From positions 4,092,001 to 4,156,000 of the forward strand of contig NZ_CP097263.1 of the NCBI RefSeq assembly GCF_028622115.1: 64,000 nucleotides of DNA. Reading direction: 5' to 3'. Shown here in pieces: positions 51,439 to 59,730 of the stretch (positions within the stretch are counted from its first letter, which is position 1; each line of letters opens with the position of its first letter). Source of the DNA: Kutzneria chonburiensis. GTDB taxonomy: Bacteria > Actinomycetota > Actinomycetes > Mycobacteriales > Pseudonocardiaceae. Below the pieces are notes generated by a model. The model saw nothing but the letters and a program-made list of their open reading frames with translations. It was not told where the DNA came from and searched no databases. The translations under genes were made by a program, and so were the position numbers.

Positions 51439-51460
51439 AACGACAAGGAAAGCACCCCAC

Positions 51461-51760
51461 ATGAACTCCTTCGAGGAGACGGTCGAGCTCGCGGTGCCCC
51501 TGCGCACCGCGTACGAGCAATGGGACAGCCACAGCTCCTCGCCGCGCCCCGTGACCGCGCACCGCCGGAACGAGCTCATCGCCTGGCCCGGCGGACGGGT
51601 CACTTTCGAGTACATCGACACCCACACCACCCGACTCGTGCTGCGCGCGGACCCGGACACCACGCCGGCCGGCATCCTGCTGCGCTTCAAGGAGTTCGTG
51701 GAGTCGGCCCCGGTGACCTCGCCGGCCACCCGGCAGTACTGGCGAGTGGAAAGAGCCTGA
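51461..51760 (+). CDS. Short SRPBCC/polyketide-cyclase-like protein
   Basis: A 99-residue protein. The start NSFEETVELAVPLRTAYEQWD is the typical first strand and helix of START/SRPBCC proteins of the cyclase-dehydrase type. The following RVTFEYIDTHTTRLVLRADPD matches late strands of that fold. About 50 residues of the middle, including the F-P-x-F helix, are absent compared with the usual 145-residue domain, so it is a compact or degraded form. AAGGAAAG precedes the ATG. It sits 22 bases after the previous small gene. Confidence 0.65.
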   Translation: MNSFEETVELAVPLRTAYEQWDSHSSSPRPVTAHRRNELIAWPGGRVTFEYIDTHTTRLVLRADPDTTPAGILLRFKEFVESAPVTSPATRQYWRVERA

Positions 51761-51849
51761 TCGGGTTACCCCCGTGGGGGTAGTTTCACCCTCGGGCGGC
51801 GGCGGACCCTGGTAGGCAGGCATCAGCACCTGGGGAGGGAGTTTTGCTG

Positions 51850-52011
51850 ATGTCGCCAGGCACTCCGATCTTCGACCAACTGGCCGCGGCCAGCGGCCTG
51901 CACTGGGTGACCCTGCCGGACGGCCGCATCAAGGTCGCGCTGGGCGAGCCGCGCAAGAAGGACACGGCAACCGAGCCGGCCAGACCCGGCCACCGCGCCC
52001 CCGTCTCCTGA
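51850..52011 (+). CDS. Small 53-residue hypothetical protein
   Basis: The frame reads SPGTPIFDQLAAASGLHW, then VTLPDGRIKVALGEPRKKD and a Pro/Ala-rich end. GGGAGGGAG lies ten bases before the ATG, or four before an in-frame TTG at 51844. Codon third positions are strongly G/C, supporting real coding. I do not recognise it. It ends 17 bases before repeat copy A3. Confidence 0.6.
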   Translation: MSPGTPIFDQLAAASGLHWVTLPDGRIKVALGEPRKKDTATEPARPGHRAPVS

Positions 52012-52028
52012 CGCCCCACCCGCCCAAT

Positions 52029-52081
52029 GTCACATGCGCTCCTCACTTGACGCCCAGCGGCAAGTACGGAGCGCATGTGAC
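52029..52081. repeat. 53-bp palindromic repeat, copy A3
   Basis: The arms extend to 14 perfect bases (GTCACATGCGCTCC/GGAGCGCATGTGAC). The inner part pairs further as ACTTG/CAAGT. With A4 it forms a direct tandem pair of period 77 bases, each preceded by CCGCCCAAT. Confidence 0.87.
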
Positions 52082-52105
52082 ATCCGAACCGCCATACCGC
52101 CCAAT

Positions 52106-52158
52106 GCCACATGCGCTCCTCATGTGACGCCTGGAGGCAAGTGCGGAGCGCATGTGAC
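52106..52158. repeat. 53-bp palindromic repeat, copy A4
   Basis: Same length and ends as A3 with one base changed in the left end (GCCACATGCG). It contains GAGGCAAGT. It finishes two bases before the stop codon of the M20 hydrolase on the opposite strand. Confidence 0.87.
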
Positions 52159-52160
52159 GT

Positions 52161-53393
52161 TCAGGCCGGCGGGGCGAGCCAGGCGAGTGCGGCGGTGACG
52201 AGGGCGGTGACGCCGCCGTCGAGGGTGGGCTGGAGCAGGGGCGCGAACTTGGGCGAGTGGTTGGACGGGATGTCCCGCTCGAACGTGCCGCCGGTGTAGG
52301 CCGTCACGAAGCGCTCCTGGTCCTCGCCGCCGAACAGCCAGTAGCAGGTGGGCACGCCGGCGGCCGCGCCGAAGTGGCCGAAGTCCTCGCTGCCGGTCAC
52401 CGGCCCGGGGTCGATGACCATGGGAAACACGGCGTCGAACGCGGCCTTGGTGCGGGCCATCGCGGCCTCGTCGTTGACCAGCACCGGAAAGGCGTTGGAC
52501 CGGACGATCTCCGGCTCCTTGGGCGCGCCGGCGGCGGCCGCCTCGGCCCGCACGATGCGTTCGATTGCGGCCAAGACCCGGGTCCGCACCTGGTCGTCGA
52601 AGGTCCGCACGTTGACGCCCAGGTCGACGTGGTCGGGAATGATGTTGTCCTTGGTCCCCCCGTGAATGGTCCCGACGGTGACCACGGCCGAGTCCTTGGC
52701 CGCGACCTCGCGGGCGACGATGGTTTGCAGCCGCAGCACGACGGCGGCAGCGAGCACTACCGGGTCGACGGTGGTCTCCGGCCGCGAACCGTGCCCGCCC
52801 TTGCCGTGCAGCCGCACGTCGAGGGTGTCGGTGGCGGCGAACGCGGGCCCGGCGTGGCAGCCGACCCAGCCGGCCGGGATGGGCGCGAGGTGCTGGCCCA
52901 GCGTGACGTCCGGCCGGCCGAAGCGCTCGTAGAGATCATCGTCGACCATGGCCTCGGCCCCGGTGGCCAGCTCCTCGGCCGGCTGGAACACGGCGAGCAC
53001 CGTCCCGGCCCACTGGTCACGGCCGCGGGCCAGCAGGTCGAGCGCCCCGAGCAGACACACGGTGTGCATGTCGTGCCCGCACGCGTGCATCACGCCGTCG
53101 ACCGTCGACGAATACGGCAGGTCAGTCTGCTCCTGCACCGGCAGCGCGTCCATGTCGGCCCGCAGCAGCACGGTCGGCCCGTTTCCATTGCGCAGCACGG
53201 CAACCACGCCGGTTCGGCCGACTCCGGTGGCGACCTCGTAGCCGGCCGCCGCCGCCCGTCGCGCGACCTCGGCGGCGGTGCGATGCTCCTCGAAAGCCAG
53301 CTCCGGGTGGGCGTGCAGGTCCCGGTAGAGGTCTTCGAGGGCGACCCGGACATCGTCCAGGCCCGCCATCACGTGATCATGCGCCGAGGTCAT
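52161..53393 (-). CDS. M20D-family amidohydrolase (hippurate hydrolase/aminoacylase type)
   Basis: A 410-residue zinc amidohydrolase acting on N-acyl amino acids or similar amides. Metal and catalytic motifs are in place: LRADMDALPVQE, GVMHACGHDMHTVCLLGA, FQPAEELATGA (the general-base Glu region), and the late TGSEDFGHFG. The lid domain contains HGKGGHGSRPETTVDP. No signal peptide is present, so it is cytoplasmic. ATG at 53393. It stands alone: repeats A3-A4 lie past its end and the DUF1348 gene lies nine bases upstream on the same strand, so the two could be cotranscribed. Confidence 0.93.
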   Translation of the reverse strand: MTSAHDHVMAGLDDVRVALEDLYRDLHAHPELAFEEHRTAAEVARRAAAAGYEVATGVGRTGVVAVLRNGNGPTVLLRADMDALPVQEQTDLPYSSTVDGVMHACGHDMHTVCLLGALDLLARGRDQWAGTVLAVFQPAEELATGAEAMVDDDLYERFGRPDVTLGQHLAPIPAGWVGCHAGPAFAATDTLDVRLHGKGGHGSRPETTVDPVVLAAAVVLRLQTIVAREVAAKDSAVVTVGTIHGGTKDNIIPDHVDLGVNVRTFDDQVRTRVLAAIERIVRAEAAAAGAPKEPEIVRSNAFPVLVNDEAAMARTKAAFDAVFPMVIDPGPVTGSEDFGHFGAAAGVPTCYWLFGGEDQERFVTAYTGGTFERDIPSNHSPKFAPLLQPTLDGGVTALVTAALAWLAPPA

Positions 53394-53402
53394 GCCCCGA
53401 CC

Positions 53403-53834
53403 CTACAGAGCGAGCCTGCGCTCATCCGCGGTGATCTTGAGGTCGTTGATGCTGGCGTAGCGCCGGGCCATCAGGCCGTTCTCGTCGAACTCCCACATCT
53501 CGTTGCCGTAGCTGCGCCACCACTGCCCGTCCACGTCGCGGCACTCGTACTCGAAGCGCACCGCGATGCGGTTGCCGGTGAAGGCCCAGAGTTCCTTGCG
53601 CAGCTTGTAGTCCAGCTCCCGGTCCCACTTGCCGCGCAGGAACTCGCGGATCTCGTCACGGCCCTTGACGAAGGTGTCCCGATTGCGCCACTCCGAGTCC
53701 TCGGTGTAGGCGAGCGCCACCCGAGCCGGGTCGCGCGTGTTCCACGCGTCCTCGGCCGCCTGCACTTTGGCGCGGGCGGTCTCCTCGGTGAACGGCGGCA
53801 GTGGTGGACGCTGGGGCGGACGCTGCTCGGACAT
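53403..53834 (-). CDS. DUF1348 / NTF2-like protein
   Basis: A 143-residue protein of the NTF2-like fold. The DUF1348 signature runs [36 protein letters not shown] (in parts), then [19 protein letters not shown] and RVFEYECRD-like strands with [19 protein letters not shown]. Function is unknown; members are small cone-shaped proteins that may bind or hydrolyse small molecules. The ATG at 53834 gives a Pro-rich N-terminus before the fold. Two TetR operators lie between it and the divergent TetR gene, so that repressor probably controls it. Confidence 0.9.
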   Translation of the reverse strand: MSEQRPPQRPPLPPFTEETARAKVQAAEDAWNTRDPARVALAYTEDSEWRNRDTFVKGRDEIREFLRGKWDRELDYKLRKELWAFTGNRIAVRFEYECRDVDGQWWRSYGNEMWEFDENGLMARRYASINDLKITADERRLAL

Positions 53835-53852
53835 GATCGGCTCCGATCGGTA

Positions 53853-53868
53853 GAGAACGAGCGTTCTC
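53853..53868. promoter_or_regulatory. TetR operator 1, GAGAACG-AG-CGTTCTC
   Basis: Seven-base perfect arms with a two-base centre in the gap between the DUF1348 and TetR genes. It shares GAGAAC/GTTCTC with operator 2. Confidence 0.7.
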
Positions 53869-53880
53869 CGAGCTACCCTA

Positions 53881-53898
53881 GGAGAACGTTGGTTCTCC
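53881..53898. promoter_or_regulatory. TetR operator 2, GGAGAAC-GTTG-GTTCTCC
   Basis: Seven-base perfect arms with a four-base centre, 15 bases before the TetR start codon. Together with operator 1 it supports autorepression and control of the divergent gene. Confidence 0.7.
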
Positions 53899-53913
53899 AC
53901 GCAAGGGGCGGAC

Positions 53914-54444
53914 ATGATCGAGGAAGCCGAGGTGCTGGCCGCGGCCGAAGCGCTGTTCTACGAGCGCGGCGTGCAGCAGGTCGGCATGGACCAGGTGCGG
54001 GCGGCCGCCGGCGTGTCGCTCAAGCGGCTCTACCAGCTGTTTCCGTCCAAGGACCAGCTCGTGCTCGGTTACCTCGCCGCCCGCGACGAGCGCTGGCTGG
54101 CCTCCGTCCGTGCCTACGCCACCGACGTGCCGGCCGTGTTCGACTGGCTGGCCGCGTGGTTCGCCGAGCCCGACTTCCGCGGCTGCGCCTTCGTGAACTC
54201 CTTCGGCGAGCTCGGCGGGACCTCCACGGCCGTGGCCGACATCGCCCGCCGGCACAAGGAGGCGTTCCGCCGGCTCATCCGCGACCTGGCCGGCGACGAC
54301 GAACTGGGCGACCAGCTCACGCTGCTGGCCGAGGGGGCCATCACCATGGCGGCCATCTGCGGCACCGTCGAGCCCGCCCACCAGGCCAAACGCGCGGCGC
54401 TAGCCCTGCTTGACCGTGCGCATCAACACCGCGGTCTCCAGTGA
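53914..54444 (+). CDS. TetR-family transcriptional regulator
   Basis: A 176-residue repressor, slightly short for the family. The helix-turn-helix is near the N-terminus ([26 protein letters not shown] in parts). The ligand domain has [28 protein letters not shown] (in parts), typical of the YxaF/LmrA-like C-terminal group. It is divergent from the DUF1348 gene with two palindromic operators between. Its last 45 bases overlap the 3' end of the convergent Lrp-type gene. Confidence 0.9.
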   Translation: MIEEAEVLAAAEALFYERGVQQVGMDQVRAAAGVSLKRLYQLFPSKDQLVLGYLAARDERWLASVRAYATDVPAVFDWLAAWFAEPDFRGCAFVNSFGELGGTSTAVADIARRHKEAFRRLIRDLAGDDELGDQLTLLAEGAITMAAICGTVEPAHQAKRAALALLDRAHQHRGLQ

Positions 54445-55341
54445 CGTGATCTCCCGCAGCGCCCCGACCTTCTCGGTCAGATACCGGTACAGCCCACCGG
54501 AATCCCGACACGCCACGACCGCGACAAGGTTGGTCGGGCCGGTCGTCGCGGCGACGAACGACGTCGCGGCGTGCTCGGCGAGCCGGCGGCCGACGTCGGT
54601 CAACGCGTGCGGCGGCACGGTCATCCACAGCCGCGCCTGGATGCCGTAACCCAGCACCGAAGGCGGAACGTCCACTTGGTACGACACAACCCCGTTGTGC
54701 CGCAGGATATCCAGCCTCCGCCGAACGGTGGACTCGGACAGCGCGGCGCGCCCGGCCAGCTCCGCGTACGACATGCGGCCGTCGACCGCCAGCAGCTCCA
54801 GCAACGCCTCGTCGGTATCATCGACCTCGACCTGAGCAACACTCGGTTCGACAGGTCGCAGCCCTGAAACCTGTACGGGGTCGAGCCAGTGCAAGCCGGA
54901 CCAGTCGGACGGCAACGTGAAGGCGGCCAACACGGAGTGCGCGCTGACGCCCAGAACCCGCCCGGCCCGCGGCAACTTCTCCAGCAGCAACGTCTCCTCG
55001 CCGGGCGGCAGCTGAGCGTGGCAGGAGATCTCCGCGCCACCGGACATCACGTGCACCCAAGACACATCGGGACGTTTCGCCAGCGCCCGGGCCAACGGCA
55101 GAGCCACATCGGGCGTACAGCGCAGGCGTAGCGTCCAGGCGCTCCGACCGAACAGCACGCCGTTGACCGCGCCGACCACCCGCAGCCCGGCGACCGACCG
55201 CAGCCGCTTGTACCGGCGCGCGACAGTCGTCTCCGCGACGCCGAGGACCTCGGCCACGCGGGCGAACGGAATCCGGCCATCGAGCTGCAAAGCGTGCAGG
55301 AGTCCGCGATCGACATCGTCCAACACGACAGATTCCGTCAC
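54400..55341 (-). CDS. Lrp/AsnC-family regulator with two tandem modules
   Basis: A 313-residue protein made of two full Lrp modules. Each has an N-terminal helix-turn-helix (first: LQLDGRIPFARVAEVLGVAE; second: LAVDGRMSYAELAGRAALSE) followed by an AsnC ligand domain of about 80 residues. Single-module Lrp proteins are about 150 residues, so this is a covalent dimer. Amino acids are the usual ligands. GTG at 55341 is chosen as the first start before module one; no ribosome site is visible, so leaderless translation is possible. It is divergent from a methyltransferase gene 72 bases away, a likely target. Confidence 0.9.
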   Translation of the reverse strand: MTESVVLDDVDRGLLHALQLDGRIPFARVAEVLGVAETTVARRYKRLRSVAGLRVVGAVNGVLFGRSAWTLRLRCTPDVALPLARALAKRPDVSWVHVMSGGAEISCHAQLPPGEETLLLEKLPRAGRVLGVSAHSVLAAFTLPSDWSGLHWLDPVQVSGLRPVEPSVAQVEVDDTDEALLELLAVDGRMSYAELAGRAALSESTVRRRLDILRHNGVVSYQVDVPPSVLGYGIQARLWMTVPPHALTDVGRRLAEHAATSFVAATTGPTNLVAVVACRDSGGLYRYLTEKVGALREITSLETAVLMRTVKQG

Positions 55342-55413
55342 ATCGGGCAGCGTAGCGCCGGAATACGCCACCACGGTAGGCGAGCCCACCGGCGGCGTCG
55401 CAGACTGGGACCC

Positions 55414-56058
55414 ATGAGCCACGACTTCGACGCCTTCTACCAGGGCGAACCGCTCGCCCCCGGCCTCAGGCACAACGGCATCCCCTGGGACATCGGCCGG
55501 CCGCAGCCGGTGCTGGCCGGCCTCGACTTCCACGGCGAGGTGCTCGACGTCGGCTGCGGGCTGGGCGACAACGCGGCGTTCGTGGCCGGCCAGGGGCACG
55601 AAGTGACCGCCATCGACAGCAGCCCGACCGTGATCGCCCAGGCCGCCCAACGCTTTCCGGACAACGGCGTGCATTTCGCCGTGGCCGACGCGACCGATCT
55701 CGCCGGTTACGCTGCCCGTTTCGACACCGTGCTGAGCTGTGCTCTCTTTCACTGTCTGGACGGCACCGACCGAATCCGCCATCTGCACGCACTGCGCCGC
55801 GCCACCAGACCGGGCGCGATCCTGCACCTGCTGACGTTCTCCGACCAGGTCCGCGACGGCCTGCCGGCGCCGTTCCCCCAGTCCGAACAGGATGTTCGGA
55901 AGCCGTTGTCCGACAACGGGTGGACCATCACCGACTTCACCGAGGGCACGTTGATCGCGAACGGCGCGACCATGGTTGCCTTCTTCGACGCGGTCGGCCG
56001 TTCTGCCACTCAGTGGCCGGAATTGCCGTGCTGGCTGGTGCGCGCGGCAAGGGAGTGA
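55414..56058 (+). CDS. Class I SAM-dependent methyltransferase
   Basis: A 214-residue methyltransferase. Motif I is VLDVGCGLGDNAAFVAG, motif post-I ends VTAIDSSP, and motif II is VADATDLAGYAARFDTVLSCALFH (in parts). The remaining region contains LHALRRATRPGAILHLLTF, the usual motif III. The substrate is unknown; the size suits small molecules. GGGA lies close before the ATG at 55414. It is divergent from the tandem Lrp regulator. Confidence 0.9.
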   Translation: MSHDFDAFYQGEPLAPGLRHNGIPWDIGRPQPVLAGLDFHGEVLDVGCGLGDNAAFVAGQGHEVTAIDSSPTVIAQAAQRFPDNGVHFAVADATDLAGYAARFDTVLSCALFHCLDGTDRIRHLHALRRATRPGAILHLLTFSDQVRDGLPAPFPQSEQDVRKPLSDNGWTITDFTEGTLIANGATMVAFFDAVGRSATQWPELPCWLVRAARE

Positions 56059-56131
56059 CCTGGAATACCGAAACTTTCCGAATGGGTTCATGTCGAGATG
56101 CGACTGGCACCGGTCCTGATTCAACGGTGAA

Positions 56132-56695
56132 ATGGACACTGTGAGCGATCTGAACATCCTGGCGATCTCCGGCAGCCTGCGCGCCGGCTCGTTCAACACG
56201 GCCCTGGTGCGCAACGCCCAGAAGCACGCGCCGGCCGGCCTCGACATCACCCTGTACGAGGGCATGAACGACCTGCCGCTGTACAACGGCGACCTGGACA
56301 CCGACGAGAACCTGCCCGAGTCGGTCGCCCGGCTGCGGCTGGCCATCGCCGACGCGGACGGCCTGCTCATCGCCACCCCGGAGTACAACTACTCCATCCC
56401 CGGCGGGCTGAAGAACCTGCTGGACTGGGCCTCCCGCCCGGCGGCGAGCTCGGTGCTGCGGCACAAGCACATCGCCATCATGGGCGCGTCGCCGAGCCAG
56501 TTCGGCACGGTGCGCGCGCAGCTGGCGCTGCGCCAGGTGTTCCTGTGGACGCACTCACACGTGGTCGTGAAGCCGGAGCTGATGCTGTTCGGCGCGGCGC
56601 AGCGGTTCGACGACGGCGGCAACATCACCGACGAGATGACCATCAACCTGCTGCGCGAGCTGCTGACCGCGCTGCACGACCAGATCCGAGGCTGA
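56132..56695 (+). CDS. NADPH-dependent FMN reductase (quinone reductase type)
   Basis: A 187-residue flavodoxin-like reductase. The FMN phosphate loop is ISGSLRAGSFNTALVRNA and the second FMN-contact block is LLIATPEYNYSIPGGLKNLLDW, both standard for this family (ArsH/ChrR/YieF type). It could supply reduced flavin to a monooxygenase or keep quinones reduced. The next gene, three bases on, encodes the hydroxyquinol-degrading fusion, which suggests a role in reducing hydroxybenzoquinone; that is inference. ATG at 56132; an in-frame GTG at 56141 is an alternative. Confidence 0.9.
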   Translation: MDTVSDLNILAISGSLRAGSFNTALVRNAQKHAPAGLDITLYEGMNDLPLYNGDLDTDENLPESVARLRLAIADADGLLIATPEYNYSIPGGLKNLLDWASRPAASSVLRHKHIAIMGASPSQFGTVRAQLALRQVFLWTHSHVVVKPELMLFGAAQRFDDGGNITDEMTINLLRELLTALHDQIRG

Positions 56696-56698
56696 GCC

Positions 56699-58549
56699 AT
56701 GACGCGCGGTTTCGTGCACTCCCCCAGCCCCACCCGGGTCGTCTTCGGCGCCGGCACGGTGGCGCAGGCCGCCGAGGAGGTGCGGCGGCTGGGCGGTTCC
56801 CGGGTGCTGCTGCTGGCCCGGCCGCGGCACGGTGAGAAGGTCGCCGCGGCGCTGGGTGATCTGGTCGTCGCACGGTTCGACGGGGCGCGCATGCACACTC
56901 CCGTCGAGGTGACCGCGCAGGCGCTGGACGTGTTGACGTCGGCCGCCGCGGACTGCGTGGTCGCGGTCGGCGGCGGCTCGGCCACCGGGCTGGCCAAGGC
57001 CCTGGCGGCGCGAACCGGTGTGCCGCAGGTGATCCTGCCCACCACGTACTCCGGTTCCGAGGTGACGCCGATCCTGGGCGAGACCGAGAACGGCCAGAAG
57101 ACCACCCGCCGTTCGCCGGACGTCCTGCCGGAGACCGTGATCTACGACGTGGACCTGACGCTGGACCTGCCGGTGCCGACCACGGTGACCAGCTCGATCA
57201 ACGCCATGGCCCACGCGGTCGAGGCGCTGTACGCACCGGAGGCCAACCCGGTCGTCGATGCCATTGCCGTACAGGCGATCCGTGGCATCACACACTCGCT
57301 GCCCCTGATCGTGGCCGATCCGTCCGATGTGGACGCACGGGCCGAGCTGCTGGAATCGGCCTGGCTGGCCGGCAGCTGCCTGGCCTCGGTCAGCATGGGC
57401 CTGCACCACAAGCTGTGCCACCAGCTCGGCGGCCAGTTCGACCTGCCGCACGCCGAGACCCACACGGTGATGCTGCCGCAGGTCATGGCGTACAAGGAAA
57501 AGGAGTCGCCGGAGGCACTGGCGAAGGTTGCCGAGGCGCTGGATGTGCCGGACGCCGCGGCGGCCGTGTTCGACCTGGTGACCGAGCTCGGCGGCCCGAC
57601 CTCGCTCCGCGAGCTGGGCCTGCCTGAGTCCTCTTTGGACGGTATTGAGCCGGCGTCGGTGCTGCACGCGGCGTGGGCCGGCACCCGGCCGGACGGCGCG
57701 CCCACTCTGAGCGCGCTGACCGCGCAGGTGTTGGCCAGCTTCGACAACACCCCCGACCCGCGGCTCAAGCAGCTGATCACCGACCTGGTCCAGCACCTGC
57801 ACCACTTCGCCGTGCACAACGACCTGACCGAGGACGAGTGGCTGTTCGCCATCGACTTCCTCACCAGGACCGGGCAGATCAGCGATGACAAGCGCAAGGA
57901 GTTCGTGCTGCTGTCGGACACGCTCGGCGTGTCCAGCATCGTCGACGCGCTGACCAACTCGCGCAGCCCGCTGACCACGCCGTCCGCGGTGCTCGGACCG
58001 TTCTATGTGGAGGGTCCGCCGGCCATGGAGCACGGCGCCGACATCTCCGGCGGACTGGACGGCGAGCCGCTGTGGGTGTCCACCGAGATCATCGACACCG
58101 AGGGCAAGCCGGTGCCGGGCGCGGTGGTGGATGTGTGGCAGGCCAACAAGGACGGCTTCTACGACGTGCAACTGGCCGAAGTGGACGGTCCGGTGCTGCG
58201 GGCCCGGTTCGTCGCCGACGACGAGGGCAGGCTGACGTTCTGGACGACGCTGCCGCACGAGTACCCGGTGCCGGAGGACGGCCCGGTCGGGCAGATGCTG
58301 GGCGGCACCGCACGGCATCCCTACCGGGCCCCGCACGTGCACTTCATGATCATGGCCCCGCACTACCACACGCTGGTCACCCAGCTGTTCGTGAAGGGCG
58401 GCGCGTACATGGACTCCGACACGGTGTTCGGCGTCAAGAACGGGCTGATCGTGGACTTCCCGAAGGCCGAGGGCGAGCCGCCCGCCGGCCGTGAGGTGAC
58501 GGCGGACGGCTGGCACCGGCTGGACTACACGTTCCGCATCGGCCGCTGA
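56699..58549 (+). CDS. Maleylacetate reductase-hydroxyquinol 1,2-dioxygenase fusion
   Basis: A 616-residue fusion of two consecutive pathway enzymes. Residues 1-~335 are an iron-type alcohol dehydrogenase fold, maleylacetate reductase: VVFGAGT, VVAVGGGSATGLAKALA, PTTYSGSEVTPI and HHKLCHQLGGQFDLPHAETH (in parts). From ~345 comes an intradiol dioxygenase: VLASFDNTPDPRLKQLITDL, LGPFYVEGPP with an iron-ligand Tyr, and HPYRAPHVHFMIMAP with Tyr and two His ligands. The second half opens the ring of hydroxyquinol to maleylacetate and the first reduces that to 3-oxoadipate. The reductase tail is shortened by about 25 residues at the join. It follows the FMN reductase by three bases. Confidence 0.93.
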   Translation: MTRGFVHSPSPTRVVFGAGTVAQAAEEVRRLGGSRVLLLARPRHGEKVAAALGDLVVARFDGARMHTPVEVTAQALDVLTSAAADCVVAVGGGSATGLAKALAARTGVPQVILPTTYSGSEVTPILGETENGQKTTRRSPDVLPETVIYDVDLTLDLPVPTTVTSSINAMAHAVEALYAPEANPVVDAIAVQAIRGITHSLPLIVADPSDVDARAELLESAWLAGSCLASVSMGLHHKLCHQLGGQFDLPHAETHTVMLPQVMAYKEKESPEALAKVAEALDVPDAAAAVFDLVTELGGPTSLRELGLPESSLDGIEPASVLHAAWAGTRPDGAPTLSALTAQVLASFDNTPDPRLKQLITDLVQHLHHFAVHNDLTEDEWLFAIDFLTRTGQISDDKRKEFVLLSDTLGVSSIVDALTNSRSPLTTPSAVLGPFYVEGPPAMEHGADISGGLDGEPLWVSTEIIDTEGKPVPGAVVDVWQANKDGFYDVQLAEVDGPVLRARFVADDEGRLTFWTTLPHEYPVPEDGPVGQMLGGTARHPYRAPHVHFMIMAPHYHTLVTQLFVKGGAYMDSDTVFGVKNGLIVDFPKAEGEPPAGREVTADGWHRLDYTFRIGR

Positions 58550-59718
58550 CCGACGAGTTCGCTGTCCTCACGGGGATTGAGCGCGGAGGCGAACACCACG
58601 GTCAGCACGCACAGCACGATCGGCACGGCGAAGGCCACGTTGAGCGGCATGAACCGGGTCAGGCCGCCGATGACGGCCGGCCCGGCCAGCAGACCGACGT
58701 AGCCGAGGCCGACGACCCTGGCCATCAGGGCGCCGGCCGAGCGGTGGTCGAGGTTGCCGGCGGCGGTGAACAGCTGCGGCACGCCGCCGGCCAACCCGAT
58801 GCCGAACAGCGCGTACCCCACCAGCGCCAACCAGATCCACGGCGACACCGTCACGATCGTCAGGCCGATCGCGGCGATTGCCGCGCCGTAGCGGACGATC
58901 CGGGTCGCGCCGATCTTCGCCGCGACCCGGTCGGTGGCGAACCGGCCGACGGTCATGGCCACCGCGAACGCGCCGTAGCCGAGCGGGGCCACGCCGGCCG
59001 AGGCGTTGAGGATGCCCTTGAGCTCCAGCGTCGCCCAGTCGTTGGCCACGCCCTCGGACAGCATCAGCGCCAGCGCCAGGAAACCGAGGATCCAGACCAG
59101 CCCCTTCGGGGCCGGCTTCGCCTCCGTGACAAAGCTTTCCTCGTGCTGTTGCTGGTGGTGGTCGGCGTCGATGGTGAACCGCCCGGCGACCAGGGACAGC
59201 GCGGCGACGAACAGGCCGACGGCGGTCAGCGTGATGCCGGTCGGCACGGCGGCGTTGAGCACGACCGAGCCGATCCCGGCCGCGAAAGCGCCGCCGATCG
59301 ACCACATGGCGTGGAACGCGGCCATGATCGGTCGCGGGTAACCCCGTTCCACCACCACGGCATGGGCGTTCATGGCCACGTCGAGGCCGCCGTTGGCGAA
59401 ACCCATCACGATCAGCATCAGGCCGAGCGACCACCACGAGGGCAGCCAGCCGACCACGGTCAGCGACAGGCCGAACGCCGCGGCGGCGGCCGGGGTCAGC
59501 CGGCGGGGACCGACCCTGTCCACCAACGGACCCAGGACCTGCATGCCGATCAGGGCGGAACCGCCCAGCACCAGCAGCAGCAGGCCCAGCACGCTGTGCG
59601 GGACGCCGATGTCCCGCTCGACGTTCGGCAGGTGCACCAGCCACATGCCGAGGCCGAAGCCGTTCAGGCCGAAGATCAGGAAGGTCGCGGCCCGGGCGGC
59701 CCTCGGGGGCGAGGTCAT
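58525..59718 (-). CDS. MFS transporter
   Basis: A 397-residue, twelve-span major facilitator. The first loop motif is LVDRVGPRRLTP and the second half begins after a His/Gln-rich cytoplasmic loop (DADHHQQQHEESF). The fourth-span region FANGGLDVAMNAHAVVVERG resembles the YbjJ/fucose-permease-like group. The substrate is unknown; aromatic or sugar compounds fit the neighbours. The 3' end overlaps that of the dioxygenase fusion by 25 bases (convergent). Twelve bases separate it from the DeoR gene upstream on the same strand, so they are likely one operon. Confidence 0.92.
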   Translation of the reverse strand: MTSPPRAARAATFLIFGLNGFGLGMWLVHLPNVERDIGVPHSVLGLLLLVLGGSALIGMQVLGPLVDRVGPRRLTPAAAAAFGLSLTVVGWLPSWWSLGLMLIVMGFANGGLDVAMNAHAVVVERGYPRPIMAAFHAMWSIGGAFAAGIGSVVLNAAVPTGITLTAVGLFVAALSLVAGRFTIDADHHQQQHEESFVTEAKPAPKGLVWILGFLALALMLSEGVANDWATLELKGILNASAGVAPLGYGAFAVAMTVGRFATDRVAAKIGATRIVRYGAAIAAIGLTIVTVSPWIWLALVGYALFGIGLAGGVPQLFTAAGNLDHRSAGALMARVVGLGYVGLLAGPAVIGGLTRFMPLNVAFAVPIVLCVLTVVFASALNPREDSELVGQRPMRNV

Positions 59719-59730
59719 GCGTTCTCCTCG

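Noticed and set aside
56555-58516. A 653-codon minus-strand frame opposite the dioxygenase fusion
   Set aside because: Low-complexity Arg/Gly/His-rich product mirroring the true gene; no ribosome site or domain.
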